DNA of 64,000 bases from the NCBI RefSeq assembly GCF_003285015.1, contig NZ_QMFB01000018.1, positions 1 to 64,000 on the forward strand, read 5' to 3'. The stretch's first letter is position 1. Every line of letters begins with the position of its first letter. A model generated the notes under the pieces. That model was not told the DNA's origin and did no database searches. It worked only from the letters and a program-made list of their open reading frames with translations. This DNA is from Paenibacillus contaminans (lineage in GTDB: Bacteria; Bacillota; Bacilli; Paenibacillales; NBRC-103111). The position numbers were made by a program, and so were the translations under genes. Shown here in pieces: positions 1 to 7,980 of this stretch.

Positions 1-260
1 TGCGATTTGTTGCTTGTTTTTGCTGGCTTTATTTCGCTCATTGTTCAGTTTTCAAAGGACAATTCTTTGTTGCTTTTTTGTTTCATTTATGTCGCTTTGT
101 TTTTCAGCGACTTTTTTATCTTACCACATCTTCAGTTTATAATGCAAGAACTTTTTTTAAATTCTTTTTTCTTGCATTTCGCTGCTCGTTTGTTACCGAG
201 CTGCCTTCCGAAGCGGCGAAATCTAATTTATCACAGGATTCGACATTAAGTCAAGCACTT
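1..260 (-). promoter_or_regulatory. Probable rRNA operon leader with tandem promoters
   Basis: No convincing gene lies here. Read on the minus strand, positions 40-59 give TCCTTTGAAAACTGAACAAT, the kind of sequence found in leaders and spacers of Firmicute rRNA operons. Upstream of it is a promoter with -35 TTGCAT (142-147), 18-nt spacer and -10 TAAGAT (118-123), followed by a small hairpin GTCGCTG/CAGCGAC-like region near 91-112. A second, weaker promoter has -35 TTGACT (249-254) and -10 TAAATT (225-230), about 107 bp upstream, the usual layout of tandem rRNA promoters. The 16S gene itself would lie left of position 1. The assignment is inferred from these motifs only. Confidence 0.45.
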
Positions 261-438
261 TTCTCAACATTTTTTTCACTATCAAATAATCGCCCTCGCA
301 AAGCCTCCTCAAACGCGATATGATTCCCTCCTTTTCCTGGCCGGCACGCCTGATTTCAAGCCCGCAAACATAGAAGGCGCCCGCACGGCTCCGCGCTTTT
401 CCAAGCTTGAAGCATCGTACGAACGCCATAAAGTGCGA

Positions 439-1266
439 TCATCCCTTAACCGCGCCGGCCGACAAGCCTTTGACGAAATAACGTTGAAAGCTGACGAAAA
501 TAACGAGGATCGGAAGCAGCGTTAAGCTGATGCCGCCGAAGAGCAGACTGTAGTCTCCCATCCCTCTGCCCGCAAAAAACTTATAAAGATTGATGCTGAT
601 CGTCGGATAATCCTTCGAATTCAAAATAACGAGCGGAAGCAGCAGGTCATTCCATATATAGATGAATTGCATAATGATCAATGTAGCGGTAACCGGTTTG
701 AGCAGCGGGAAAATAATCTGAAAGAACGTCCGAAACGGCGAGCTGCCGTCTATATAAGCCGATTCTTCCAATTCGAAAGGCAGCGATCGCATAAAGCCGC
801 TGTAAGTAAAAATGCAAAAAGGCGAAAGCACCGCCATGTAAACGAGCGAAATGCCGATTAGATTGTTGTGAAGATGCAGATCCTTCAATAAGAATACGAT
901 TGGAATCAGCGCGGATTGCACCGGAATCAAAATCCCCGACAAAAACACCCAATACATCGCATTAAACAGCGGATGCTTGACTCTGGCCACCGCATAGGCG
1001 GCGAGCGCGGAAAGACTCACGGCGAAAAAAAGCGTAATCGCTCCGATCAGGAATGTGACGCCGTAAGAGCGTACGATATCCATTTTCTCGAACGCCGAGA
1101 CGATATTGCCGAAGCCGACGCTAAAATCCGGAAACGCCAGCGGTTTCGTGGCGATTTGCTGATGCGTTTTGAACGTATTGATGATAATGACGTAAAGCGG
1201 AATGGAAACGACCAGCGCCAGCAATATGGAGAACAGCTCGAACGCACCGTAGCGAAGTTTCTTCAT
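439..1266 (-). CDS. Carbohydrate ABC transporter permease, MalG type
   Basis: This 275-residue inner-membrane protein is the second permease of a sugar importer. It has about six hydrophobic segments, beginning with one at residues 10-31. The conserved EAA loop that contacts the ATPase is visible near residue 165-185 (LEESAYIDGSSPFRTFFQII), with the family's EsAxiDGa core and a following Pro. The start codon overlaps the stop of the upstream permease by 4 bp, so the two are translationally coupled. The transporter lacks its own ATPase gene here, as is normal for CUT1 systems in Bacillales that share a single MsmX-type ATPase. The substrate cannot be read from sequence. Confidence 0.93.
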   Translation of the reverse strand: MKKLRYGAFELFSILLALVVSIPLYVIIINTFKTHQQIATKPLAFPDFSVGFGNIVSAFEKMDIVRSYGVTFLIGAITLFFAVSLSALAAYAVARVKHPLFNAMYWVFLSGILIPVQSALIPIVFLLKDLHLHNNLIGISLVYMAVLSPFCIFTYSGFMRSLPFELEESAYIDGSSPFRTFFQIIFPLLKPVTATLIIMQFIYIWNDLLLPLVILNSKDYPTISINLYKFFAGRGMGDYSLLFGGISLTLLPILVIFVSFQRYFVKGLSAGAVKG

Positions 1267-2144
1267 GAATGAGCTCCCTCCTCATATTTGCGGGAAAGCG
1301 AAACGAAAAAGATCGTAATGATCAGCGCGACGGCGGTTAATACGAAGGAAGCGGCCATTCCGTGCGCAAACTCGGTCGACTGAAAGGCATAGCGGTAAAT
1401 CCGTATCGCAAGCGTTTCGCTTGAATAGGCGGGACCGCCGCCGGTCAACGCAAATGGAAGATCGAAAATCCGAATCCCGTTCGCAAGCCCGATCAGTACG
1501 CTGACCGTTATGCCCGGAGCGATCATCGGCAATGTAATAGAAAAGAATTGTCTCCATCTGGAAGAGCCGTCAATCATCGCCGCTTCCTTTATTTCATGGG
1601 GAACGCCTTGCAGAGCAGCAAGGTATACGATAATGATCGGCCCCATCATTTGCCACACCGTAATGAAAATAAGCGAATACACGACATAATCCGGTGAATC
1701 GATCCACGGTATCGTTTGCTTCTCTCCGAAAATTTTGCTGAGCGTAACGTTAACCAGACCCGTATTCGCATCCAGCATATAGCGCCAAACAAATGCGGCT
1801 ACGACAATCGGAATAATATTCGGAATATAAAACAAAGAACGAAGAAGCGTTTTGGTCTTCAGCTTCTGATCTAGCAGAATGGCAAGCAGCAAACCGAACA
1901 CGTTAGCCAAGCAGGCAGTCGCAACTCCAATGAACAACGTTCTGTTCAGCGCTTTCGTAAAATCATCGCTTTTAAAAATGTCGATATAATTGTCCAGGCC
2001 GATAAACTTATAAGCGCCTACGCCCTTCCAGTCCGTAAAGCTGTAATAAATCGATTGGAAAATCGGAAAAAATAAAAACACGCCCAATATGACCGTTATC
2101 GGAAGGATAAAGATCACGCCTGTCATGAACATCTTCTTCTGCAT
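1263..2144 (-). CDS. Carbohydrate ABC transporter permease, MalF type
   Basis: This 293-residue permease pairs with the MalG-type protein that follows it. Six or so membrane segments are evident, with an N-terminal one at residues 8-30, and the EAA loop lies near residue 190-210 (IKEAAMIDGSSRWRQFFSIT). Family length is about 290-300, so it is complete. It sits 153 bp downstream of the binding-protein gene and shares a 4-bp overlap with the next permease. Together they form a binding-protein/permease/permease operon of the CUT1 class. Confidence 0.93.
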   Translation of the reverse strand: MQKKMFMTGVIFILPITVILGVFLFFPIFQSIYYSFTDWKGVGAYKFIGLDNYIDIFKSDDFTKALNRTLFIGVATACLANVFGLLLAILLDQKLKTKTLLRSLFYIPNIIPIVVAAFVWRYMLDANTGLVNVTLSKIFGEKQTIPWIDSPDYVVYSLIFITVWQMMGPIIIVYLAALQGVPHEIKEAAMIDGSSRWRQFFSITLPMIAPGITVSVLIGLANGIRIFDLPFALTGGGPAYSSETLAIRIYRYAFQSTEFAHGMAASFVLTAVALIITIFFVSLSRKYEEGAHS

Positions 2145-2234
2145 AGCCTAGCCCCTTTATCGCTTCGACTTATTGATCCCACGCATGCAATAAAACGTTT
2201 CTGCAAGTAAATGTTAAAAGCCAAACGAAGAGGC

Positions 2235-2248
2235 GGCGGCCTTCCGCC
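2235..2248 (-). other. Intra-operon GC-rich stem-loop after the binding-protein gene
   Basis: GGCGG-CCTT-CCGCC forms a compact hairpin between the binding-protein stop codon and the first permease. There is no T-run after it on the minus strand, so it is more likely a transcript-stabilising or partial-termination element than a full terminator. Such hairpins are common behind binding-protein genes, which need more product than the permeases. Confidence 0.4.
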
Positions 2249-2297
2249 ACCCCCGCTTCGTCATGCCGCCTGCCGCTTGACGGGCATCGCCGCTTTA

Positions 2298-3578
2298 TTA
2301 TTTTTGTTTCGTTTTATCGTATTCGGCTATAAATTTATCGACGGCCTTGTTCAAGTCGTCCTTAAAGGTATATTCCTGAGCGGCGTTTCCAAGCGCCACC
2401 CATGTCGCACTCGGAATAGGGCCGGTGTTCGCGAACGATACGACACGGTTCGTTTCCAGCCATTTCGGCACTTCGGCATACGACTCATCGAGCTTGCCTA
2501 CGCCGGTTTGGGCGGAGAACGTCCCTTTCGTTTCCTGGATCTTGGCGTATGTGTCCTTGCTGAAGAGCCAGTTCAGGAAGGTTTTGGCCGCTTCGACATT
2601 TTTGCTTTTTGCATTGATGGCGATTCCGTCCTCAGGAACGAAAATATACGGGTTTTTGTCCTCGGCCGAATACGGCAGGTTCATGAAGCCCAAATCCATG
2701 TTCGGCGCAAGCTTGCGAAGCGCGCCTGCCTCCCATGTTCCGCCCATAAGCATGGCCGCGTCGCCGTTAGCGAACGCTTGCTGCGCCACCGAGTACTCAT
2801 TCGTAAAGCTGCCTGTACGCACGTATTGATTCAGCTCTTTAAAGCGTTTAAAGCCTTCTTCCACTAACGCGCGGTTTTCCGGCTTGCTGAAATCCAGGCT
2901 GTTGGACAAGTACGCTTTTTTGAAAGCATCATCGGCGGCAGCTTTGGCACCGAACGTCCAGTGGAATACGTTGGCGATCCCCGTCTCCCACTTGGATGAA
3001 TACACGAGAAGATCCTTTCCTTTGGCCTTCAGCTTTTTACCGAGGTCGAGAAGCTCGTCCCATGTTTTGGGAGGCGCTGCGTACCCGGCTTCTGCGAACG
3101 CTTTCTTATCGTAGGCAAAACCCATTACCCCTACCCCTAGCGAAAATAAAGCCGTCTTGCCGTCAAGCGTCGTAGCCTTGCGAATGGAGTCTGCGTAGTT
3201 TTTGCTCGATTCCAGAGAGCTCAAGTCATAAATATAGCCGCCTTTGTTCGCCATATCCGTTGTTACATGACCGATGTTGATTTGATACAGATCGGGCATT
3301 TCACCGGTTGAAATTTTCGTCCGGAGCGAATCGTAAATGACTCCGTCTGGAAGCGTTTCCGCTTTTACTTTAATAGTAGGATGCTTGGACTGAAACTCCT
3401 TGATCAAATCCTCATGCACCCCGGCAAACAGCGATTCGGCGAACGTCATCGAAAGCGTTACGGAATCGGATGATTCGGACGAGCCGCCGGACGAGTTGTC
3501 CTTGCTGCCGCAGCCGGCGAGAAGAGCCGCGACCGTCAATGCTGCTGCCGACACTTTTAACGTTTTGCTTTGTTTCAT
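2298..3578 (-). CDS. Sugar ABC transporter substrate-binding lipoprotein
   Basis: This 426-residue extracytoplasmic binding protein (SBP_bac_1/MalE-like) delivers a sugar to the two downstream permeases. The reading frame stays open further upstream, but the ATG at 3578 is preceded by GGGAGG and begins a clear lipoprotein signal: basic MKQSKTLK, hydrophobic core, lipobox LLAG with Cys23. A Ser-rich linker follows. Typical family segments are visible, such as the repeated GxxAMLMGGTWE around residue 270. Expression is probably from the TTGACA/TATAGT promoter at 3724-3752 under control of the divergent IclR protein. The ligand is not identifiable. Confidence 0.93.
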   Translation of the reverse strand: MKQSKTLKVSAAALTVAALLAGCGSKDNSSGGSSESSDSVTLSMTFAESLFAGVHEDLIKEFQSKHPTIKVKAETLPDGVIYDSLRTKISTGEMPDLYQINIGHVTTDMANKGGYIYDLSSLESSKNYADSIRKATTLDGKTALFSLGVGVMGFAYDKKAFAEAGYAAPPKTWDELLDLGKKLKAKGKDLLVYSSKWETGIANVFHWTFGAKAAADDAFKKAYLSNSLDFSKPENRALVEEGFKRFKELNQYVRTGSFTNEYSVAQQAFANGDAAMLMGGTWEAGALRKLAPNMDLGFMNLPYSAEDKNPYIFVPEDGIAINAKSKNVEAAKTFLNWLFSKDTYAKIQETKGTFSAQTGVGKLDESYAEVPKWLETNRVVSFANTGPIPSATWVALGNAAQEYTFKDDLNKAVDKFIAEYDKTKQK

Positions 3579-3702
3579 AGTGTTGAACCTCCCAGTTGAA
3601 TGATTCTTCTTTTCTTTTTTTGGAGCAGGATGCGAAAGTCGTGGCGTCACCTAACCCTTATGAAATCCCTTTCATCAAAGAATGCGCCATTTCGTTTTGC
3701 AT

Positions 3703-3719
3703 ATTAAACAATGTTTAAT
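3703..3719. promoter_or_regulatory. Perfect 17-bp palindrome, candidate IclR operator
   Basis: ATTAAACA-A-TGTTTAAT is a perfect inverted repeat starting at the predicted transcription start of the ABC operon. Its core AAACAATGTTTA recurs as AAACATCGTTTA at 3842-3853 and AAACTTCGTTTA at 3931-3942. A site placed over the start point would act as a repressor operator; the nearest regulator gene is the divergent IclR family gene. Confidence 0.6.
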
Positions 3720-3723
3720 GATA

Positions 3724-3752
3724 ACTATATATACCGCATGCCTTTTTGTCAA
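3724..3752 (-). promoter_or_regulatory. Sigma-A promoter of the sugar ABC operon
   Basis: On the minus strand the -35 box is TTGACA (3747-3752), the spacer is exactly 17 nt, and the -10 box is TATAGT (3724-3729). The expected start point is near 3717, inside the palindrome at 3703-3719. The leader to the binding-protein ATG is about 140 nt. Confidence 0.75.
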
Positions 3753-3765
3753 TAAAGCGTTTTCA
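3752..3765 (-). promoter_or_regulatory. cre-like site overlapping the -35 box
   Basis: The minus strand reads TGAAAACGCTTTAT, which matches 12 of 14 positions of the catabolite-responsive element consensus TGWAANCGNTNWCA. It touches the -35 box of the ABC operon promoter, a position where CcpA binding would repress. The last two bases deviate from consensus. Confidence 0.45.
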
Positions 3766-4072
3766 AATCCCTATAGTTTGTGCTATCATTTGTGAAATCG
3801 CCTAATTACACAGCTGGAAATGCATGTTTTCCGCATTTTTAAAACATCGTTTATAAAATAGCATGCCTATCGAGCAGATTCACCCACATAATTTCCCTTA
3901 AAAATCAGCAAATAAAGCAACCCAATATCGAAACTTCGTTTAATCTGATAACTGGTGTTTATTTTTTTGAGAAGTAAACCACAAGATGCTATACTGAAAG
4001 ATGTTGAAAACGTTGTCACCGCGCCGGATACCCGCATAGCGGCGACAGCGAAGCGATATTCGAGGTGAAAGT

Positions 4073-4855
4073 ATGGACTCATCCAAAAAATATAATGTCC
4101 CCGCATTGGAAAAAGCGATTGCCATTATTGAAACGTTATTTAAGCACGATGAAGCGATCGGGGTCAGCGAGTTGTGCAAAATGGTCGATATTCCGAAAAC
4201 AAGCGTGTTTTTTATTCTGAATACGCTGGATCAGCATGAATACATCACGAAAACGGAAGACGGCAAATATAAGCTCGGCACGAAATTTCTGAATATCGGC
4301 CTGACGCTGCTGAGCAAAATCGAAATTCGGGAGCTGGCCAAGCCTTTCATGAACAAGCTGCTGCATGATACGGGCTTCACCGTTCATCTCGCCGTATTGG
4401 ATAATGGGGAGGCTATGTACTTGGAGAAAGTGGAGAACGGGAAGTTCGTCAAGTTTTCCACTTATGTGGGGCAGCGCCTGCCGCTTCACGCATCGGGCGT
4501 CGGCAAGGCGATGGCTGCCTATATCCCTGACGCTGAGCTCGATCTCATCCTTGAAACGCGCGGCATGCCCGAGAAAACGGAAAATACGATTACGAACGCC
4601 GCTGAATTCAAAAAAGCGCTTAGCGACATACGCAGCCAAGGTTACTCCATCGAGGACGAGGAAGGAGAATCGGGCATTCGTTGCATCGGCTCCGCCATAT
4701 TCGATCATCGGGGCCAATTGAAAGCGGCAATAAGTATTACCGGTCTGCGGACCGATATGCCGATTCAGCAAATTCCGCTGCTTGGCGCGCTTGTGAACCA
4801 AACCGCTCTCAGCATTTCGCAGCGGCTCGGTTATTCCCTGCCGGCGGAAGGTTGA
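4073..4855 (+). CDS. IclR family transcriptional regulator
   Basis: This 260-residue protein has the IclR layout: an N-terminal winged helix-turn-helix at residues 8-65 (VSELCKMVDIPKTSVFFILNTL region) and a C-terminal effector domain at about 80-255. The effector domain carries the usual landmarks, such as the LPLHASGVGKAMAAY segment and RCIGSAIFDHRGQ. It starts from ATG after GAGGTGAA. It is divergent from the sugar ABC operon and probably controls it through the AAACnnnGTTTA sites in between. IclR proteins respond to small carbon compounds and may repress or activate; the effector is unknown. Confidence 0.93.
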   Translation: MDSSKKYNVPALEKAIAIIETLFKHDEAIGVSELCKMVDIPKTSVFFILNTLDQHEYITKTEDGKYKLGTKFLNIGLTLLSKIEIRELAKPFMNKLLHDTGFTVHLAVLDNGEAMYLEKVENGKFVKFSTYVGQRLPLHASGVGKAMAAYIPDAELDLILETRGMPEKTENTITNAAEFKKALSDIRSQGYSIEDEEGESGIRCIGSAIFDHRGQLKAAISITGLRTDMPIQQIPLLGALVNQTALSISQRLGYSLPAEG

Positions 4856-4967
4856 GCCGTGTGCTCGATATAACGTTTAATTTCCCGGGACTATCGCAAA
4901 GATGAACGGCGACTATGGCGCCTCCGCTTGCCGCTCGCTTTAGAGCCGTCGCTTGCTGTCAGTAACG

Positions 4968-5017
4968 AAAAAAAGCTGTTTGTATCCGCGGCGAGCGCGA
5001 ATCAAACAGCTTTTTTG
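4968..5017. terminator. Bidirectional terminator between IclR gene and thiG
   Basis: AAAAAGCTGTTTG (about 4970-4982) pairs with CAAACAGCTTTTTT (5003-5016). A-run and T-run flank the stem, so it can end transcription of the IclR gene from the left and of thiSG from the right. Confidence 0.85.
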
Positions 5018-5027
5018 AGCATTTGCC

Positions 5028-5801
5028 TTATTCGATCATACCTTCAGCAGGACTGCTAGCCGATGCATAACGTTTCTTAGGGATGCGTCCGGCCAAAAAT
5101 CCTTTGCGCCCCGCTTCGACTGCGAGCTTGAACGCTTCCGCCATTAAAGCGGGATCTTGGGCGAGCGATACCGCCGTATTGAGCAGCACGCCGTCGGCTC
5201 CGAGCTCCATGGCAAGCGCAGCATCGGCCGGTCCGCCGATTCCGGCGTCCACGATAATCGGAACCTTCGCTTCTTCGATGATGAAACGAAGGTTGTTCGG
5301 ATTAACGATGCCTTGGCCGGAGCCGATCGGAGACGCTCCCGGCATGACGGCGGCAGCTCCCGCTTCCTGCAGCTTGCGCGCCAATATCGGATCGTCCGAC
5401 GTGTACGGCAGCACGATAAAGCCTTCGTCGACCAAAATTTTAGTCGCCTCAAGCGTACCTACCGGATCGGGGAGCAGCGTCTTCGGATCGCCGATGACCT
5501 CGACTTTGATCATGTCGCACAATCCGCTCGCTTTGGCCAAGCGCGCAATACGGACCGCTTCCTCAACGGTGTATGCGCCGGCCGTATTCGGCAGCAGCGT
5601 GTACTGCTTCAAATCGAGCGTCTCGAGAAAATTGGGCGCATCCGGCGTATCGATCGGAAGCCGCCGTATCGCAAAGGTCAGCACATCCGTTTTGGAAGCT
5701 TCGACCGCTTTGCCTTGGATATCGAGAGATGAAAATTTGCCCGTTCCGAGCAGCAGACGGGACTGAAATTCATAAGGTCCGATTTTCAGCAAATCTTTCA
5801 T
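5028..5801 (-). CDS. thiG: Thiazole synthase ThiG
   Basis: ThiG makes the thiazole phosphate part of thiamine from deoxyxylulose phosphate, dehydroglycine and the ThiS thiocarboxylate. The 257 residues match the family length. Visible marks are the N-terminal LLLGTGKF, NTAGAYTVEEAVR, the Schiff-base lysine in MIKVEV near residue 99, LPDP, PGASPIGSGQGI and VDAGIGGPADAA phosphate-binding loops. It lies 73 bp after thiS and is controlled by the upstream TPP riboswitch. It acts in the cytoplasm together with ThiS; no other thiamine genes are in the window. Confidence 0.96.
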   Translation of the reverse strand: MKDLLKIGPYEFQSRLLLGTGKFSSLDIQGKAVEASKTDVLTFAIRRLPIDTPDAPNFLETLDLKQYTLLPNTAGAYTVEEAVRIARLAKASGLCDMIKVEVIGDPKTLLPDPVGTLEATKILVDEGFIVLPYTSDDPILARKLQEAGAAAVMPGASPIGSGQGIVNPNNLRFIIEEAKVPIIVDAGIGGPADAALAMELGADGVLLNTAVSLAQDPALMAEAFKLAVEAGRKGFLAGRIPKKRYASASSPAEGMIE

Positions 5802-5874
5802 ATTGAACGCTCCTTCGTAATAAATGATGGATGAGTCGCAGCAAAACCTCTTGTTAAGAGCCTAACCTAAGCGG

Positions 5875-6075
5875 TCAACCGCCCCCGACAAAATGCACGA
5901 TTTCCACTTGATCGCCGTCTTGAAGCTTCGTATCGCCATAGCTGTTACGATCGATAATCGCGCGATTCAGCTCGACGACCAAAATCTTATTCTCCAGCTT
6001 GAATGCAGTAAGCAGCTCGCTGACCGTGCCGACATCCGGCACATCCCGAAGCTCGCCGTTAACGGTAAGCCGCAT
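5875..6075 (-). CDS. thiS: Sulfur carrier protein ThiS
   Basis: This 66-residue ubiquitin-fold protein carries sulfur as a C-terminal thiocarboxylate to ThiG. The C-terminus ends in VGGG, so the required Gly-Gly is present. The frame is open upstream, but that extension is a translated piece of a dispersed repeat (6172-6253). The ATG at 6075 has a strong GGAGGAGAG ribosome site and gives the family length. First gene of the TPP-controlled thiS-thiG pair. Confidence 0.93.
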   Translation of the reverse strand: MRLTVNGELRDVPDVGTVSELLTAFKLENKILVVELNRAIIDRNSYGDTKLQDGDQVEIVHFVGGG

Positions 6076-6171
6076 CTTCTCTCCTCCTCCGCTCATCCCC
6101 GCATCAACGATTCGTCGTTTTCCGAATACTCGCGGAGTGCATTTTACAACCCCTCGCAAACTGCGCTCCAC

Positions 6172-6253
6172 AAGGTAAACGGCTTCGCCATCCAAATCGC
6201 TTTCGGAGAAAGCAGCTTCGTAAGCATGTGCTTACGAACAGGCGCGTTTACCG
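6172..6253. repeat. Dispersed palindromic repeat, copy 1
   Basis: This segment begins AAGGTAAACGGCTTCGCC and ends GACAGG-GCGCGTTTACCG-like, so its ends are short inverted repeats GTAAACG/CGTTTAC. It resembles 40208-40290 base for base over most of its length, and its right end recurs at 48806-48828. It lies in the leader between the riboswitch terminator and thiS. Confidence 0.6.
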
Positions 6254-6278
6254 GGATATCGAACAGTCTGCGGGATTC

Positions 6279-6309
6279 AAAAAAAAGCCAACCGCAAGGG
6301 TTGGCTTTG
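6279..6309 (-). terminator. Riboswitch-associated intrinsic terminator
   Basis: On the minus strand AAGCCAACC-CTTGC-GGTTGGCTT is followed by a run of eight T residues (6277-6284 side). It stands between the TPP aptamer and thiS, so it is the expression platform: TPP binding should favour this stem and stop transcription before thiSG. Confidence 0.88.
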
Positions 6310-6335
6310 TGGATACACGTCAAAAAACGCATAAC

Positions 6336-6460
6336 CACTTCCCTACGCTGGTATAATCCAGGCGGCGAACATAACGTTAACCGTTATGCGCCTTTTCAGG
6401 TTCCAAGGGTTTCAGACGCCGTCTGCTCTCAGCCTGGCAATTCAGGCTCCCCTAGTGGTG
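6336..6460 (-). ncRNA. TPP riboswitch (THI element)
   Basis: On the minus strand the conserved blocks occur in order: CACTAGGGGAGCC, then GGCTGAGAG, then ACCCTTGGAACCTGA, and finally ACCAGCGTAGGGAAGTGG. These are the thi-box segments that form the pyrimidine and pyrophosphate pockets. The arm between CCTGA and ACCAGCG is longer than in minimal forms and holds an extra palindromic stem around CATAACGGTTAACGTTATG. It controls thiS-thiG through the terminator at 6279-6309. Confidence 0.95.
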
Positions 6461-6501
6461 AAAAATTATTCAATAAGCCTTAGTATAGCACAAAGTCCGT
6501 T

Positions 6502-7365
6502 CTATTTGGTATAACGGATTTCAAGCTCGCCAAAATCGTCCGTTAGCGATACGGCGACTTCATTGACTAACGATTTTTTGACAAGCTTGTTCAGCAGCAG
6601 CGACAGCTCCTGCATATCGCCGATTTCCGCCGTCTCGAGCAGTTCCGCGGAGCTCCAAGGCTCTTCCCGGCTTTCCAGCATTTGCAGTAACGGCATGCAG
6701 CAGCGTTCCATCTTGGACATGACGGAAAACTCGCAGGCCAGCAGCACAAGCTCGACGCGCTGCTTGAGCGTTTCACTGCTCGAGGTAAGCTCCTCATACA
6801 GCTTGTAAACGCCCGGATTAATTCGGTATACCTGCTCCCATACCGTCATTTCCGGATGGCTTCCATGTTCGATAATGACGATGCGCGCCCAATGATGAAG
6901 CGCCGCCATAACGCAGCTGTAGGCATCCATAACGTGCTGCTCGCGCAAATAGTCCTTTGCCAGCGAGGATGTACGCAAAAATGCCGCAAACTCCGTCATC
7001 ATTTTCCGCTCGCGCTGCCGATCCGGAAATTCCAGCAGCCGGTGCCGCAACCGTTCCAATTCCCCTCTGCGGTCCAACACGATTTCACCTCGCACGATCC
7101 ACTGTTTGACACTGCTCTTCTCCGCATGGCGGATCAAACGTTCCAAATCGCCTATTTGAAGCCATCGTTCTTGTATACGGCTTCCGTCTTTTATATAATG
7201 AAGGAGATTATCGGCGCTTTCGCTCCGTTCGTATACGATCAACACAAGCCGGTGGAATTGATCGCTCAAAAGCGCATGCGGCGACTCTTGCTCGACCAAC
7301 AGCGCACTTATAACGTGTTCTTCCTTTTTTAATCTTTCGAAGAGCTCGGTTTTGAATCGGTCCAT
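6502..7365 (-). CDS. Nucleotidyltransferase-like protein, YgxA family
   Basis: This 287-residue cytoplasmic protein resembles Bacillus YgxA, annotated in databases as nucleotidyltransferase-like; the activity is not shown. The chosen ATG at 7365 has GGAGG seven bases upstream; the longer frame to 7452 has none. The N-terminal 120 residues look like a degenerate NTase fold (LLVEQESPHALLSDQFHRLVLIVY), the middle is helical and the C-terminus looks like a winged helix. Its divergent partner ygzB and nearby perR reproduce the ygxA-ygzB-perR neighbourhood of Bacillus, which supports the call. Confidence 0.75.
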   Translation of the reverse strand: MDRFKTELFERLKKEEHVISALLVEQESPHALLSDQFHRLVLIVYERSESADNLLHYIKDGSRIQERWLQIGDLERLIRHAEKSSVKQWIVRGEIVLDRRGELERLRHRLLEFPDRQRERKMMTEFAAFLRTSSLAKDYLREQHVMDAYSCVMAALHHWARIVIIEHGSHPEMTVWEQVYRINPGVYKLYEELTSSSETLKQRVELVLLACEFSVMSKMERCCMPLLQMLESREEPWSSAELLETAEIGDMQELSLLLNKLVKKSLVNEVAVSLTDDFGELEIRYTK

Positions 7366-7479
7366 GCTTGCCTCCGTCCGTTGCTTGAATTTCTGTATAC
7401 TGTAGACTTCTACACCAAACAGCACTTTCCTGCCGCATGGGAGAAAAGTCACATTTTCTGATGGAAGAAGAGGAAACCG

Positions 7480-7848
7480 ATGTTATTCAAGTCTAGTAAA
7501 GTTAATGAATTTCGCCTATGGGGCCTGCTGCTGACAATGTTCGGCCTGCTGATCATGGTGCTGGGCATGGCCGGCATCGTATTCGAGTGGGGTACGGTCG
7601 GCCGGGTCATCGCAGCCGTTTTTCTTGTTCTCGGGTTAATCAGCGTCTTTGCAAGCATGGCCGTTTATTTCTGGGCAGGCATGCTTTCGACAAGCGCAGT
7701 CGTACTGGAATGTCCGGAGTGCGGCAAAACGACGAAGATTCTCGGCAAAACCGACCGCTGCATGTTCTGCAAAACGATTTTGACACTCGATCCGACACAC
7801 GCTCCGAAGGAAACGGAGCCGGCAACGCAGCAGCATACGCCGCAATAA
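7480..7848 (+). CDS. ygzB: YgzB family (UPF0295) membrane protein
   Basis: This 122-residue protein has two membrane helices (about 14-37 and 43-65) and then a small cytoplasmic zinc-ribbon-like part with CPECGKTTKILGKTDRCMFC, two CxxC pairs. This order, and the YFWAGMLSTSAVVLECPEC transition, match Bacillus YgzB. Function is unknown. It is divergent from the YgxA homologue and shares a 114-bp promoter region with it. The C-terminal tail is short, polar and Thr/Gln-rich. Confidence 0.82.
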   Translation: MLFKSSKVNEFRLWGLLLTMFGLLIMVLGMAGIVFEWGTVGRVIAAVFLVLGLISVFASMAVYFWAGMLSTSAVVLECPECGKTTKILGKTDRCMFCKTILTLDPTHAPKETEPATQQHTPQ

Positions 7849-7921
7849 CGAAACCGCCGGAATCGCACGATACATACGCGATCTCGCAAACGCGCACTGC
7901 AGCCATGAGCTTTCAAGCGCC

Positions 7922-7964
7922 AAAAAGCACCCGTAAGCGTTCGTCACGCTTGCAGGTGCTTTTT
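7922..7964. terminator. Bidirectional terminator between ygzB and GH18 gene
   Basis: AAAAAGCACC (7922-7931) pairs with GGTGCTTTTT (7955-7964), with an inner stem GTAAGCGT/ACGCTTGC. A- and T-runs on both sides make it usable from either strand, and it sits between two convergent genes. Confidence 0.88.
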
Positions 7965-7980
7965 CGTTTACTGCCGACCG

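Larger units (their letters stand above)
3579..4072. other. Divergent regulatory region between ABC operon and IclR gene
   Basis: This 494-bp AT-rich region has no supported gene. It holds the ABC operon promoter, the cre-like site, the palindrome at 3703-3719 and two further AAACnnnGTTTA copies at 3842-3853 and 3931-3942. The last copy is about 130 bp upstream of the IclR start and could serve autoregulation. Confidence 0.6.

Noticed and set aside
7..429. Short open frames on both strands at the left edge
   Set aside because: They lack ribosome sites and family resemblance, and the sequence is better explained as an rRNA operon leader with promoters.
6076..6195. Longer N-terminus of ThiS
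   Set aside because: The extension is a translated dispersed repeat and leader; the inner ATG has a strong ribosome site and gives the family length.
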